DNA of 42,900 bases from Planctomycetota bacterium (GTDB lineage Bacteria > Planctomycetota > Brocadiia > Brocadiales > Brocadiaceae): contig JACRII010000181.1 in the NCBI GenBank assembly GCA_016235875.1, positions 1 through 42,900 of the forward strand. Reading direction: 5' to 3'. Both the position numbers and the translations under genes were made by a program. Shown here in pieces: positions 24,950 to 34,384 of this stretch; positions within the stretch are counted from its first letter, which is position 1; each line of letters begins with the position of its first letter. The notes under the pieces were generated by a model, which was not told where the DNA came from, searched no databases, and saw only the letters and a list, made by a program, of their open reading frames with translations.

Positions 24950-26446
24950 ATGAAAAACATTAAAAAAATCAATAATAAAGGCATTAATAATGACTATGAA
25001 TTCTGTTATTCCCTAATTAATAATAAACCAAGAATAGCAAGATTGATTGCTGACTTATTAAGGATTGGAGTTATTGATAGAGACACAGAAAGAGAACTTA
25101 GAAGGCCTGGGTTAACTGAAAAACAAAAATTCAAGTATATAGAACAATCAATTGCATCTAAAGGACATGAATTGGATAAATTTAGAGACACAGTCGATAC
25201 AACTTTATATTCACTCAGAGCTATTATAAACAGAACATATGAATTAAGGGGGATGTTAGAAGATATTCAGGTAATAAAGTCCATTTTTAAAAAAGCTAGC
25301 ATCGTTTTATCTGATCCAGTAGTTATTAGAAAACAGGAGAAACTCGGAAATAGTAACTTCTCTTTCTTCGTTCACTCAGGAGAAACAAAATACTTTGTTC
25401 GCTACCACGATCCACTAGGTTTTAGATACTTCCAGAGACATATTCCCCAAAAAACAACATATTACAGTGTGGCATGCGCACAAATATTTGGGGAACTGTT
25501 GGGAAAGGAAGCAGTTGTTGGTATTATTTATCCAAACTTTGAAACCGCACGAAAAAATAGTTTTAGTCCAGAAGAAGCAAATCCAATAGACAAGATAGCC
25601 TCGTCTGTCCTAATCCAAAAGGATCTAAGCGATAATTATGTCGAACTTGTGCATCATCAAGATATTAATCTAGATATAACTGCGGCAGTTAAGATTTATG
25701 CAAAAGTTTTAGCAAAATATCACGGTAAATCTTTTGGAATTGTAAGACATTTTAATGAACATTTAACTAATGATATACGAATAATGCAATTATTAAATAA
25801 CGTTGGTAACGAAATTAGATTTTCATCTAGTAACTGTTACGGAACTTGGTTACAAAATCACAATTGGGTTACAAGAATGTATCATTCTCTGGATAATTCG
25901 TATCATAAAGATAATCTAATATATTCTGATGTTAAAAAAATACTTTTTGAAAGAGGCATCCACATGCAAGATAGGTTTGCTAAAACTTGCAAAAGTTCCA
26001 TAAAAAGGTTTAAAGAAAATGGATCAATTGGACACCTAGACTTCAAACTAAATAACCTTTTTGTAAATAAGAATACTCTTTCGGAAATAAAAATTTATGA
26101 TTTTGACTATATAACATTTTTGGACCCCTCATATGAAGCAGGCCATAGCTTATACTCTGTTTTAAAACATGCAATAGTTGAAGAAAACGTTTCGGATATT
26201 AACATTTTACTTAAACTAGTCGAATGTTTTTGTGATGAATATGATAGGACTTTGAATAGCTGTTTAGAAAATGGAAACTTTGCGGGAGAGCGTTTGGCAG
26301 ATAATGATTCATTTCATAGAGATTATTTGTTCTTTGCAGGTTTTACATTATTGAGTGTGTTAGCAACAGAATACGATAAGTATAATCTTACTTCAGAACA
26401 AATCTACGGGATAAAACAAATATGTGTTTATCTTTTAGGTAACTAA
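24950..26446 (+). CDS. APH/choline-kinase-like phosphotransferase, unassigned
   Basis: A 498-residue protein not recognised as a named family. A helical N-terminal part of about 110 residues is followed by a lobe with KYFVRYHDPLGFRYF. The C-terminal lobe has the catalytic motif of aminoglycoside-phosphotransferase-like kinases: GHLDFKLNN (H362, D364, N369), then IYDFDY (D384, D386) and LDPSYEAG in the place where APH enzymes have GDPAYD. The key acidic and Asn residues are all present, so it is probably active on a small molecule, sugar or lipid head group. The next gene carries a degenerate version of the same C-terminal half. Both genes are AT-rich compared with the neighbours, suggesting transfer. 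No strong ribosome binding site precedes the ATG. Confidence 0.6.
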   Translation: MKNIKKINNKGINNDYEFCYSLINNKPRIARLIADLLRIGVIDRDTERELRRPGLTEKQKFKYIEQSIASKGHELDKFRDTVDTTLYSLRAIINRTYELRGMLEDIQVIKSIFKKASIVLSDPVVIRKQEKLGNSNFSFFVHSGETKYFVRYHDPLGFRYFQRHIPQKTTYYSVACAQIFGELLGKEAVVGIIYPNFETARKNSFSPEEANPIDKIASSVLIQKDLSDNYVELVHHQDINLDITAAVKIYAKVLAKYHGKSFGIVRHFNEHLTNDIRIMQLLNNVGNEIRFSSSNCYGTWLQNHNWVTRMYHSLDNSYHKDNLIYSDVKKILFERGIHMQDRFAKTCKSSIKRFKENGSIGHLDFKLNNLFVNKNTLSEIKIYDFDYITFLDPSYEAGHSLYSVLKHAIVEENVSDINILLKLVECFCDEYDRTLNSCLENGNFAGERLADNDSFHRDYLFFAGFTLLSVLATEYDKYNLTSEQIYGIKQICVYLLGN

Positions 26447-26551
26447 AGGCTTTTTGTAAGAAAATACCAAAATTGCAGAATGGTTAATCTTCGGAAATAA
26501 GTATTGGAATATTGTAGATAACATTAATACATCGCTTAGGAATGTAAACTT

Positions 26552-29500
26552 ATGAGCAAGTTTAAAACAAAAAAATTAAGTCGTTTATCAGAATTCGAAA
26601 ATAAATATGGGAAATATAAAGAAGACACCATTTATGGAGGGAAACTCTTATATAGTACTGCCAAAGAAATCTATACAGAAATAAATACTTCTTCATCTAA
26701 AGATAAAATAATTATAGATGGGAACAACCTGAGTTCAACCCAAACAATAGAAGAGTGGAAAAATTTAGTAAAAGACATTTTTTCCCACTATGAGTGGGAG
26801 CGCCGTATCCTAGAAAATAATTTAATACTTAAGGAATTCCGCCCTCGCACATTCTTCAATACATATCCAAGTGAAGATATGTGGACATCTCTTCCAAATG
26901 AAAATGAAGAAATAAATGTGAAAGCTAGATATTGCGAAATCAATAAAGATTTAAATGATGAAAGTAAAAACCCTAAAAAAGGTCAAATCTCTGTTTTGGT
27001 CCCAATTTCTAACGGATACCGAAAAACTTTCAGATCATTAGCTTGTCTTTGTTATGATGTTGATTCATTACTTAAAGACTATTATATAAAATTTCACGTA
27101 TGCGTCAATTTTTCAGATGATAATAGCTTTTACGAAGTATTTCGATTCGCTTCTACAATGGCTTTTTCACGTAAAATACCCGTTGTGATTTATTATGTTG
27201 ATAATCGACGTACACCAGGAGAAAGCGGTAAACAAGGCAAATGGCGGAAAACTACTGTCCTTAATGTTATGTTGAAAAACATATATGAAAAAACAAAAAA
27301 TTGCAATCATCCAGAACACTATATTCACTTCGGTGATGATGATATTTACATAGAACCGTATTCCAATATCATTCTTAATAATATTGAAATGTTAAACAAA
27401 AACAAAGGATTGAAAATAATAAGTGCTACTTATAGTAGCGATGAAGATTGGGGGTTTAGTACTATCAGTACTATACGGAAACGGCGAGAATATATGCAAA
27501 CAGATAAATTACTAAATATATATGGCGGTTGTTTGACTACCAAACTGAAAACCTTCCGAATGTTACTAAATAAGGGGGTTTTCCCAACCTTCGAAGATAA
27601 ATCTAACGAACTTGGAGAGGATTCATATCTTACAATATTGTCAAATTATGATTTATTATCAAAATTTAATAATAAACCAAAGAACCTTTGTAAACAATTA
27701 AAAGGATATGCTAGAGGAGAAATTATTGTGAGGCATCGGGAATCTACTAATGTGGTAAGTTTCTTGAAACGAGTTACTCGTGACTCCGCATGGGCAAGGT
27801 TATCTATAAACACAATTGTAAAAAGAGAAGAAGATAGGACAAATATACTTAAAGCCTTTAAAAGACTCCGTAGTATAACTTTTAAAGAAATAACAAAAAA
27901 GATTAATAAAAGTGGTAATATTCGTCATATTTTAGCACAAAAATGGAATTACAAGATTCGTAATATTGCAAAAGATCCCCCAAAATTTGAATCTATGAAA
28001 GAACTTAACTGGGTAACGCACAAAACTCAACATCAGATATGCAAAGAAATTGTTCAAGATAAACAAATTTTTAAATCATTAATAACTACAGTAACGGATG
28101 GACCATTTGGCTATGACTTAATACATTTAATGCAAGATTCCTTCAATAACCTCGCAGAACGATTCCCTGAAATTTGTAATCTACTAATATCAAGGAATCC
28201 AAGAAATGAAGAAACTGAAAAAACAATTCAGAAAAATCCTTATTTGTTCCATTTATATAACATTTCGGAAGAATCACTAGCCTATGCGGCACAATTTGTT
28301 GAAGCTGGTTGTGGTATATCATCCGAAGCACATAAATCTTTTGAAACATTAAATATTTGTAATGAGGATTCTAAAAAACGCTTTCCTTTTAGCTTTGCCT
28401 CAATTCTGCTTTACGCAGTTTCTGGAAATTCTTCCAATGAAAAAATAATTGTGAAACCAGAAAACGATAAAAACAATGAAAAAGTTGATTTTTTTTGCAC
28501 TGTACCTACACATTCGGGTAGAAGTTTTACCGCATTTTTATGGCGATCCAAGCCTACTGAGATAGAAAAAATCAATAATTTACCTTGTGAACTTTATATT
28601 AAATATTACCCTATAATTGGACGAAATAAATTTTTAAATGATTCTCCGAGACGTACTGTTTATCTCCATGTACTCGGAGAACAAATCATTAAAACTATAG
28701 ACAAGGTTACGAACGAATACGCAAAAAATACTCAGAGGAATTCTCAATCTGTAGATACAAAAGTTGAAATTGTAGAAACATTATATCCCTGTTTGGAATT
28801 GGCAACCGTACAGTATGCCTCACCAGAAAGGCTTGAACCTTTTGCCCGCTTAATGCAGTCGCTTTATATCCAAGAGAGTTTTCGCAATAAAGCAAAGGAA
28901 TTATCTTCTACTATACTTTCAAAGAAACCTCTTTTACAGCTTGCGTCTTGTTTAGGAGATTTTCTTGGGAATATCCACAGTGTGACGCTGGGTATTCGAT
29001 CATATATTGATCGACTTTATATACCAAACTGTCTTAATAAGGAAATTCAAGATGAGGAACCACGTCATAAATTAGTAAAACTCCTTATCGATCACCTTGA
29101 TAAACTCAGATTTTACAAACCATTATCATACAAAGATTGTCTAAAAGGCAGTGAATCAATATTCAAAGAACCTCAAAACAATAATAGCTTCGTTTATCAA
29201 GAAATATCCAAGCTTTTAATACAAGATGGTCTCCAACTGAAAGAACTCTGGCAAGAACTTTGTTCTGAAAGTGAGAAAATTCATAAGGATTTTGGGGCAA
29301 TTGGACATTTAGGGTTAAATGCGTCTTATTTATATATCGACTATACAAATAATGAAACTTCTGTAAAATATGAAGGAGCCCCTCCGATATTTCACGAGGA
29401 TCTTAAAGATAAAATAAGTTACGATAGCTCCAAGCACGAACTTGTTTTTAAAGGAATCATTACTGAAGAAGAAAAAAACAAATTATTGAAATCGTCTACA

Positions 29501-30088
29501 TCATCTCAATATAAAAAAGCAGTAACAAAACTTTATGAAGAAGCTAAGAAAATAGAATTTGGCAAGAAAAAATTAATAATACTCGGCGAGTCCTTTCATA
29601 TTAAAAAAATTTATTTGGCTTTCCATTCTGATATAGCATTGATAGACCCGGCATATGAAACAGGGTTAACTATTGCAGAATTAATCTCTATCAGGCTTAA
29701 CATTAATTCAATGTTGCGTAAGATAAATATTGCTTCTGAAAAATTATCTTCACTAGATCTAAAGCTAGACGACCTCTCGCTTCATGAAATTATGGAAGAC
29801 TTCACTCACCGTTATTTAAATGTCTTATGGCAAGACACATCAAATCCTTTTTTCCCAAATGGATATAATCTTCCTGAGAATTTCAAAAGAGATCTTTATA
29901 AAAGAGCAAGTCAATTTTCAGCATTTTTTTTAATAATGAAATATCAATGCAAACGGGAATATGATCTAACTAGGGAAGAACGATATATACTCATAAAGAC
30001 GTGTGTAGATCTCTTGCACGTTGCAACTGGTTTTAAACTTCGTTTTAGAGAATCTAATACTGAGCCCACAGAGACTGAACACGGATAA
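26552..30088 (+). CDS. GT2-like glycosyltransferase fused to a degenerate kinase-like domain
   Basis: An 1178-residue protein with two parts. Residues about 145-440 look like a GT-A family 2 glycosyltransferase: GQISVLVPISNGY at the nucleotide site, HFGDDDIYIEP with D262-D264 as the metal-binding DxD, and LGEDSYLTIL (E356, D357) as the catalytic acidic pair. Residues about 500-1178 resemble the whole kinase lobe of the preceding protein: GAIGHLGLNAS (919-925) in place of GHLDFKLNN, LIDPAYETG near 1031, and a similar helical end (YDLTREERYILIKTCVDLL). The catalytic Asp is Gly here and the DFD is not found, so this half is probably a pseudokinase. It lies 105 bases after the kinase gene on the same strand. 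No membrane helix or signal peptide is seen, so both proteins are cytoplasmic. Confidence 0.62.
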   Translation: MSKFKTKKLSRLSEFENKYGKYKEDTIYGGKLLYSTAKEIYTEINTSSSKDKIIIDGNNLSSTQTIEEWKNLVKDIFSHYEWERRILENNLILKEFRPRTFFNTYPSEDMWTSLPNENEEINVKARYCEINKDLNDESKNPKKGQISVLVPISNGYRKTFRSLACLCYDVDSLLKDYYIKFHVCVNFSDDNSFYEVFRFASTMAFSRKIPVVIYYVDNRRTPGESGKQGKWRKTTVLNVMLKNIYEKTKNCNHPEHYIHFGDDDIYIEPYSNIILNNIEMLNKNKGLKIISATYSSDEDWGFSTISTIRKRREYMQTDKLLNIYGGCLTTKLKTFRMLLNKGVFPTFEDKSNELGEDSYLTILSNYDLLSKFNNKPKNLCKQLKGYARGEIIVRHRESTNVVSFLKRVTRDSAWARLSINTIVKREEDRTNILKAFKRLRSITFKEITKKINKSGNIRHILAQKWNYKIRNIAKDPPKFESMKELNWVTHKTQHQICKEIVQDKQIFKSLITTVTDGPFGYDLIHLMQDSFNNLAERFPEICNLLISRNPRNEETEKTIQKNPYLFHLYNISEESLAYAAQFVEAGCGISSEAHKSFETLNICNEDSKKRFPFSFASILLYAVSGNSSNEKIIVKPENDKNNEKVDFFCTVPTHSGRSFTAFLWRSKPTEIEKINNLPCELYIKYYPIIGRNKFLNDSPRRTVYLHVLGEQIIKTIDKVTNEYAKNTQRNSQSVDTKVEIVETLYPCLELATVQYASPERLEPFARLMQSLYIQESFRNKAKELSSTILSKKPLLQLASCLGDFLGNIHSVTLGIRSYIDRLYIPNCLNKEIQDEEPRHKLVKLLIDHLDKLRFYKPLSYKDCLKGSESIFKEPQNNNSFVYQEISKLLIQDGLQLKELWQELCSESEKIHKDFGAIGHLGLNASYLYIDYTNNETSVKYEGAPPIFHEDLKDKISYDSSKHELVFKGIITEEEKNKLLKSSTSSQYKKAVTKLYEEAKKIEFGKKKLIILGESFHIKKIYLAFHSDIALIDPAYETGLTIAELISIRLNINSMLRKINIASEKLSSLDLKLDDLSLHEIMEDFTHRYLNVLWQDTSNPFFPNGYNLPENFKRDLYKRASQFSAFFLIMKYQCKREYDLTREERYILIKTCVDLLHVATGFKLRFRESNTEPTETEHG

Positions 30089-30284
30089 GAGAGAGTATCA
30101 GTACCACCTGACAGGGAGGCGGCTTGCTTAGTCTTAAAAGCAAAAAACAAAGGGCAATCCAAGTGGGGGCAAATCTTTCGCTATGGTAATTGTTATGTTG
30201 TCTAACGACCGAAATCATCGACGACTCCGGATGCTGTCTGCTTGAATGAATTTTTAGGCATTTATTATTTGATTTAGTAACTTT
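30089..30284. other. Gap after the glycosyltransferase gene
   Basis: No gene is seen. The stretch around 30255-30280 may contain the decayed 3' end of the toxin remnant described next, but no further reading frame can be followed. Confidence 0.35.
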
Positions 30285-30419
30285 TCATACCTTGAAATGC
30301 AGACTCGGATGATATGGATCAACTCTAAATTTCTTATATGCGTCTTTGCCTTACCTTTGAATGTTCTTTGGCAATTTCTCAAATAGCTTTCGGAAACGCT
30401 GAGTTGTATGAGAGATCAT
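30285..30419 (-). pseudogene. Remnant of a RelE-like toxin gene
   Basis: From an ATG at 30419 (overlapping the antitoxin stop as ATGA) the frame reads HTTQRFRKLFEKLPKNIQR, then a TAA (30351-30353) where Gln is usual, then GKDAYKKFRVDPYHPSLHF and a TGA. This is the N-terminal half of a RelE/ParE-like toxin with at least one internal stop and no C-terminal half. It is not functional as written. Confidence 0.65.
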
Positions 30420-30670
30420 AAATCATCAATATTTAACAGCTTTGTTTTTCCCTGTCTATGTTCCTCAAGCGCTTCGTCTGCAAGTTGGCTTAATAGATCT
30501 TCAGATTCTACAAATGTCTTTTCCTAACGCCTTTCTGCAGCAAGTTCTTCAAGCAACCACTTGGCAACTATATTTTGCTCTTTTTCAGATAATTTAGAGA
30601 CTTCCTCAAATGCTTTTCCAACAACTTTGTCATATTTCATCACCTCTTTCTTGTTTAATTCACCTGACAT
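30416..30670 (-). pseudogene. Remnant of the cognate antitoxin gene
   Basis: The frame from 30670 gives MSGELNKKEV, MKYDKVVGKAFEEVSKLSEK and WLLEELAAERR, then TAG (30524-30526) where related antitoxins have Trp, then continues in frame QLADEALEEHRQGKTKLL to a TGA that overlaps the toxin start. A single TGG-to-TAG change would explain the break. The N-terminal part could still be made as a 48-residue peptide. Confidence 0.65.
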
Positions 30671-30775
30671 CTATTTTGTCTTTATTCTATAAATTGTCTG
30701 CGTATTATCGCATGATATAGCGTACGTCAAGCCAAAATCGGCTGAATTGCATTGAGAATCTATTGTATTTCTGCT

Positions 30776-32734
30776 TTACAGCAATATCCGCACATCCCCC
30801 GTCCGTTTGGTGAAATGGATGGCGTCGAAATATTCCAGCAGCGGGACTGCGTATTTACGGGAGGTTTTGGTTAAGTCCCTGAACTGCGCCACGCTGATGG
30901 GGCCTTGTTTCAGAATGTATTCTTTTACATTTTCCTTCAATTTTTCAAGCGCTGTTGCGTGAAAACACAAGCTCTTTTCAACCTCAACGAGTCTCTTCTG
31001 TTCGGTAAGCAAAGAGATGATGGTCTTACTGGAAGCGCCAAATTTTGCACACACTTCTTCCATCGAAGGGGGAGTAAACCCCGACTTTAAAAAGACATCT
31101 TCAATCCTGTCTGCTACGCCTCTTTCCTGCGTTGACACCTGAATCTTAAAATTCATGAGCGAATACTTATTATCCGTAATTTTGACTGACTTTTCATTTC
31201 TTAAGGAAGAAAGCGCTGCGGTAATTAATAAGGGGTTTATATTTTTGCCCAGAAGCGTTTTTAGGTGTGTTTCGTCAATCCCTACTTTCAAAGGATTATC
31301 TTTATGAAATTTTCTTAATTCGTTCAAAACCCTTTCCTTCAGAGATAAAACGTGGGTTTTATGAAAAATGACGTTTTTCCCCTCTACAGAAAATTTCATG
31401 AATACGCCTTTCTTTACAAAATCAGCAATAATCTTCTCTGCAATTGAGGGGTGAATATTGACTCTCCTTGATACATCATCAATTGTAAGGGCGAACGACC
31501 GTCCTCCCTTACCTGCGACATTATTCAAATAAACCTGTTCAACAATATTGAAAAGACTCCCGCTGTCCAGAATCTTTAGGGTTTTCAGAGACTCTTCTTT
31601 AAAACGTTTCAATCGTGTCGTGTTATAGCCAAGAATCCTACCTCCGCCAATGGTATAAGCCGGCGAGTAAGAACGAATGATAAATCGGTCTTCCCTTTCG
31701 ATCGTAATGAGATTTTCCAGGAGAAACTGACACAATGCCTCTTCTCCAGGATTCAGTTGCTCTCTATCCAACAGTATAACACGCCCCATAACCTCCGAAG
31801 TATTCATGTGAAACCGTATCCTTGCCCTGTTTTTGAGTGGCTTTTTTGAACTTTTAATCAATCGTAATGACGCATCCACAATTTTGGTGGGTTGCAAGTA
31901 CCCTGGGATTGAGAGTTCGTAACCGCGTTTGATCTCGGTTGATTTGATTCCGGATAGATTGATTGCCGCCCGCTGTCCTGCAAAGGCTGTATTTACACGT
32001 TCTCCGGTCACTTCAATCCCTCGTATACGTACGATTTGTTTGACGGGGAATATTTCTACTTCATCCTCTACTGAAATTTGGCCGCCCATAATAGGCCCGG
32101 TTACAACACACCCGTATCCTGATATGGTAAAAGACCTATCGATAGGCAATCGAAATACACGAGCATCGTCACGGGTTTTTATTTGTGCGATGAGGTTTTT
32201 TATGATCGTTTTGCAGGTCTCAATCCCCTCACCAGTAACCGTAGAGACAGGCACAATGGGTGCATCTTCCAGTGAGGTACCTTTCAAAATATTTTTTATA
32301 TCTTCCTGCACTATGGCCAGCCATTCGTCAGTTACAAGGTCTTTTTTCGTTAAGGCAACAAGACCGTGCCGAATTCCCAGGAGATTAATGATTTCCAGAT
32401 GCTCGATGGTCTGCGGCATAACGCCGTCATCAGCGGCAATAACGAATAATACAAGATTTATGCTCGTTGCGCCTGCCAGCATGTTTTTGACAAAACGTTC
32501 GTGTCCCGGCACGTCCACAATGCTGACCCTCTGACCTGAATCGAGATCGAGATATGCATAGCCTAAATCTATGGTCATCCCTCGCTGTTTCTCTTCAGGC
32601 AGCCTGTCGGTATCAATACCTGTTAACGCCTTTACGAGGGACGTCTTCCCGTGGTCTATATGGCCAGCAGTACCGATTATGATGTGCTCTACGTTATGGG
32701 TATTTATGATTTGCGAAGACGCTGATTGTTTCAT
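30776..32734 (-). CDS. selB: Selenocysteine-specific elongation factor
   Basis: A 652-residue SelB. The EF-Tu-like GTPase domain has [13 protein letters not shown] (P-loop), [12 protein letters not shown] (switch), [12 protein letters not shown] and TKKD. Two beta-barrel domains follow, and the C-terminal third contains the winged-helix repeats that bind the SECIS hairpin. It delivers Sec-tRNA to UGA codons. Its ATG overlaps the stop of an R-M gene remnant (ATGA). selA lies 7.7 kb away on the same strand instead of adjacent; no tRNA-Sec gene, selD or Sec-containing gene was seen in the window. Confidence 0.93.
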   Translation of the reverse strand: MKQSASSQIINTHNVEHIIIGTAGHIDHGKTSLVKALTGIDTDRLPEEKQRGMTIDLGYAYLDLDSGQRVSIVDVPGHERFVKNMLAGATSINLVLFVIAADDGVMPQTIEHLEIINLLGIRHGLVALTKKDLVTDEWLAIVQEDIKNILKGTSLEDAPIVPVSTVTGEGIETCKTIIKNLIAQIKTRDDARVFRLPIDRSFTISGYGCVVTGPIMGGQISVEDEVEIFPVKQIVRIRGIEVTGERVNTAFAGQRAAINLSGIKSTEIKRGYELSIPGYLQPTKIVDASLRLIKSSKKPLKNRARIRFHMNTSEVMGRVILLDREQLNPGEEALCQFLLENLITIEREDRFIIRSYSPAYTIGGGRILGYNTTRLKRFKEESLKTLKILDSGSLFNIVEQVYLNNVAGKGGRSFALTIDDVSRRVNIHPSIAEKIIADFVKKGVFMKFSVEGKNVIFHKTHVLSLKERVLNELRKFHKDNPLKVGIDETHLKTLLGKNINPLLITAALSSLRNEKSVKITDNKYSLMNFKIQVSTQERGVADRIEDVFLKSGFTPPSMEEVCAKFGASSKTIISLLTEQKRLVEVEKSLCFHATALEKLKENVKEYILKQGPISVAQFRDLTKTSRKYAVPLLEYFDAIHFTKRTGDVRILL

Positions 32735-32912
32735 GCGAATCTCTCTTCTACGATTTTGATTTCCTCTTCCGTCAACCCATACAATTCATACACCAACTCG
32801 TCAATCTGGCGGTCGGTTGCATCTATCTGGCGCTGGATAGCAGTCTTGTCGTGATCCGTCTTTGCCGATGTTAATTGCTTATGGAGTTCGAGTATCTTCT
32901 CTAATCGTACAG
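32731..32912 (-). pseudogene. 3' fragment of a second Type IIG R-M gene
   Basis: Reading LEKILELHKQLTSAKTDHDK and then RQIDATDRQIDELVYELYGL up to VEERFA-stop, this fragment matches the C-terminus of the R-M gene ending at 35438 almost residue for residue. Similarity starts abruptly near 32912. It has no start of its own. The two copies differ at many third positions, so the duplication is not recent or came from a different allele. Its stop overlaps the selB start. Confidence 0.8.
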
Positions 32913-32979
32913 ATCACTGGTAATATATTTCAGGAGTAAATACCATTTTTCAACTACCGTTGGAAAGACATTACCCCAT

Positions 32980-33010
32980 CGCGGGTTCTGGTTTGTAACG
33001 TGAACCCGCG
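32980..33010. repeat. GGGTTC/GTGAACCC hairpin downstream of the cassette
   Basis: CGCGGGTTC and GTGAACCCGCG pair around an 11-base loop. A similar hairpin lies at 34347-34371, and a half-copy (GCGAACCCGCTT) near 35416. They sit after the accessory genes in this interval. Confidence 0.55.
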
Positions 33011-33015
33011 GGGGG

Positions 33016-33096
33016 GCATAACGACAGCCGTAACCGGCGCATTTGTAGAGAGCGAAGCGAACGAAAAATGCGTCCGAGTTTACGGCATTGTTAGGC
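33016..33096 (-). repeat. Integron attC recombination site
   Basis: On the minus strand this 81-base element begins with the core GCCTAAC (RYYYAAC consensus) and ends GTTATGC (one mismatch to GTTRRRY). The arms pair: GCCTAAC with GTTATGC, GCCGTAA with TTACGGC, CGG with CCG, and ACGCATTT with AAATGCG, with unpaired bases on one arm as required for attC strand choice and a loop of about 20 bases. The stop codon of the preceding gene (TAA) lies inside the first core site. The next GTTATGC occurs just upstream of that gene at 34141-34147, giving cassette ends 1125 bases apart. Confidence 0.8.
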
Positions 33097-34137
33097 ATAT
33101 TCTTCACGCCTTGAGAACCTATAGTCTTTTTCTTGGACTATTTCATGGTATAAGAAGATGAAATCAGGAAAAAAGGGTAACTGCGGCTCAAACGAGTGAA
33201 CTATGTCCCCTAATGGTTCACCGTCATGATCGAATCCTGGTGCTTCCACAACAGTTCCTCGATGTTCTCGAAGCTTCGTCTTTTCTTGCCTCCAGAGTTC
33301 AGATACATACCTAGAATACTGGTACTCGGAAAAATACACGGCGTTACTTGCATTGTGTATCTGAAGTTTGTTTAACGCTGCCACATCTTTGAGATCTCGT
33401 ACCGACAACACTGAATTTCTTACTCCCTTAATTCGATAACTATTTGCATCAAACAATAGTATTAGGTGTTTTGGGCTGAGCGGATAAAATATTAGCAATC
33501 CTGGGGTTTGGGCACCTAAAACTCCTCTTAACGTGATCTTTTGCAAGAGCAGGTTACAAAATACAACAGGCGCATCGCTGAATATAAAAGGCCTATTCGT
33601 TTTATTAATTAGCATGACGGGAACAAGATCCATGAGATATTCAGCAACATCTACTGAAACAGCCATTTCCATATTTTGATATTGCTTCGGATTGGCTGCT
33701 ACGTTCCCGATCATTCCCAGAAATCTATCTTTTTGTTCTTCAGTTAGCTTTTCATCGTTGTTTATCTGCACTTCCAAGTATAACTGGAGTAATCGATCTT
33801 GCATCGGTTTGCTTTTGTTTCGAGCAGATAGTGTCCTCGACTTCTGGAGCATTAGATTCTGGAGAAGCAAAACATAGCTTTTAGGGTCGTATCCTTCAAA
33901 CGTACCGGCATTTTTGAGATTATGGAGAACACTACTAAACAAACCGTCAATCACTTGCAATCGATCTTCTACAGTCAAGTCCCCGTAGTAGTAGTTTTTC
34001 GATGCTTGGCCTTTGATTGGCGCGTGTTCAATGGTTAAGCCATTTTTCCTGTTCAGCACACATATTCTTTTTCCATCCAAGGAAAAGAAACGGAAATAAA
34101 ACTTTGGCACATAGTGTTGGTTAGATTTATCTGCCAT
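33091..34137 (-). CDS. DUF4238-like protein carried on an integron-type cassette
   Basis: A 348-residue protein starting MADKSNQHYVPKFYFRFFS, the hallmark of DUF4238, with no known function. It also has FSDAPVVFCN and FYPLSPKHLILLFDA, typical of that family. The ATG at 34137 is chosen because the longer reading starts with TTG inside the cassette boundary. Only ten bases separate the cassette core site from the ATG, and no ribosome binding site fits there. The stop codon lies within the attC site at its 3' end, the normal layout of a gene cassette. DUF4238 genes are often seen in accessory regions; a defence role is only a guess. Confidence 0.7.
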   Translation of the reverse strand: MADKSNQHYVPKFYFRFFSLDGKRICVLNRKNGLTIEHAPIKGQASKNYYYGDLTVEDRLQVIDGLFSSVLHNLKNAGTFEGYDPKSYVLLLQNLMLQKSRTLSARNKSKPMQDRLLQLYLEVQINNDEKLTEEQKDRFLGMIGNVAANPKQYQNMEMAVSVDVAEYLMDLVPVMLINKTNRPFIFSDAPVVFCNLLLQKITLRGVLGAQTPGLLIFYPLSPKHLILLFDANSYRIKGVRNSVLSVRDLKDVAALNKLQIHNASNAVYFSEYQYSRYVSELWRQEKTKLREHRGTVVEAPGFDHDGEPLGDIVHSFEPQLPFFPDFIFLYHEIVQEKDYRFSRREEYA

Positions 34138-34140
34138 ACA

Positions 34141-34228
34141 GCATAACAAGTTATTATACAGACCTGTATATCCTGCTAAAAGCGAGATATACGAGAAAAG
34201 GCACGTTGTGTGCCGGAATTAAATTATA
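34141..34228 (-). promoter_or_regulatory. Repeated leader element, copy A
   Basis: About 85 bases that recur at 35331-35415, with the first 45 identical (starting AACAAGTTATTATACAGACC on the plus strand). On the minus strand it contains TATACAGGTCTGTATA and a TATAAT box 15 bases before the DUF4238 start, and hairpins GTATATC/GATATAC and GGCAC/GTGCC. It looks like a promoter and operator region placed before each accessory gene. Confidence 0.55.
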
Positions 34229-34346
34229 CAAATGGTGGCTGTTTCTACAATGCTTTTGCCGGTTCAATCCCACAGCGGGTTTGCAACCCCGTAGTTTGTC
34301 GGCTAATAACGTCAGGAATTCAAACTGACGGATGAATCAAATTATT

Positions 34347-34371
34347 GGGTTCACGTTGCAATAGTGAACCC
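34347..34371. terminator. GGGTTCAC/GTGAACCC hairpin after the 34385-35314 gene
   Basis: An eight-base perfect stem with a nine-base loop lies 14 bases past the stop of the upstream minus-strand gene. There is no clear T tract, so it may be a mobile hairpin rather than a terminator. Confidence 0.45.
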
Positions 34372-34384
34372 GCTTGAGTTTTTT

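Noticed and set aside
24727-24963. 78-codon plus-strand frame before the kinase gene
   Set aside because: No ribosome binding site, no recognisable feature, AT-rich low-complexity composition, and overlap with the kinase start; chance opening is more likely.
34141-34228. Leader repeat copies as further attC sites
   Set aside because: The end GTTATGC is present in one copy, but no complementary RYYYAAC core lies within reach; the hairpins are internal and do not pair end to end.
34258-34273. GGTTCAATCCC resembling a tRNA T-loop, possibly tRNA-Sec
   Set aside because: The flanking bases do not form the T-stem, and no acceptor, D or anticodon arms could be built around it.
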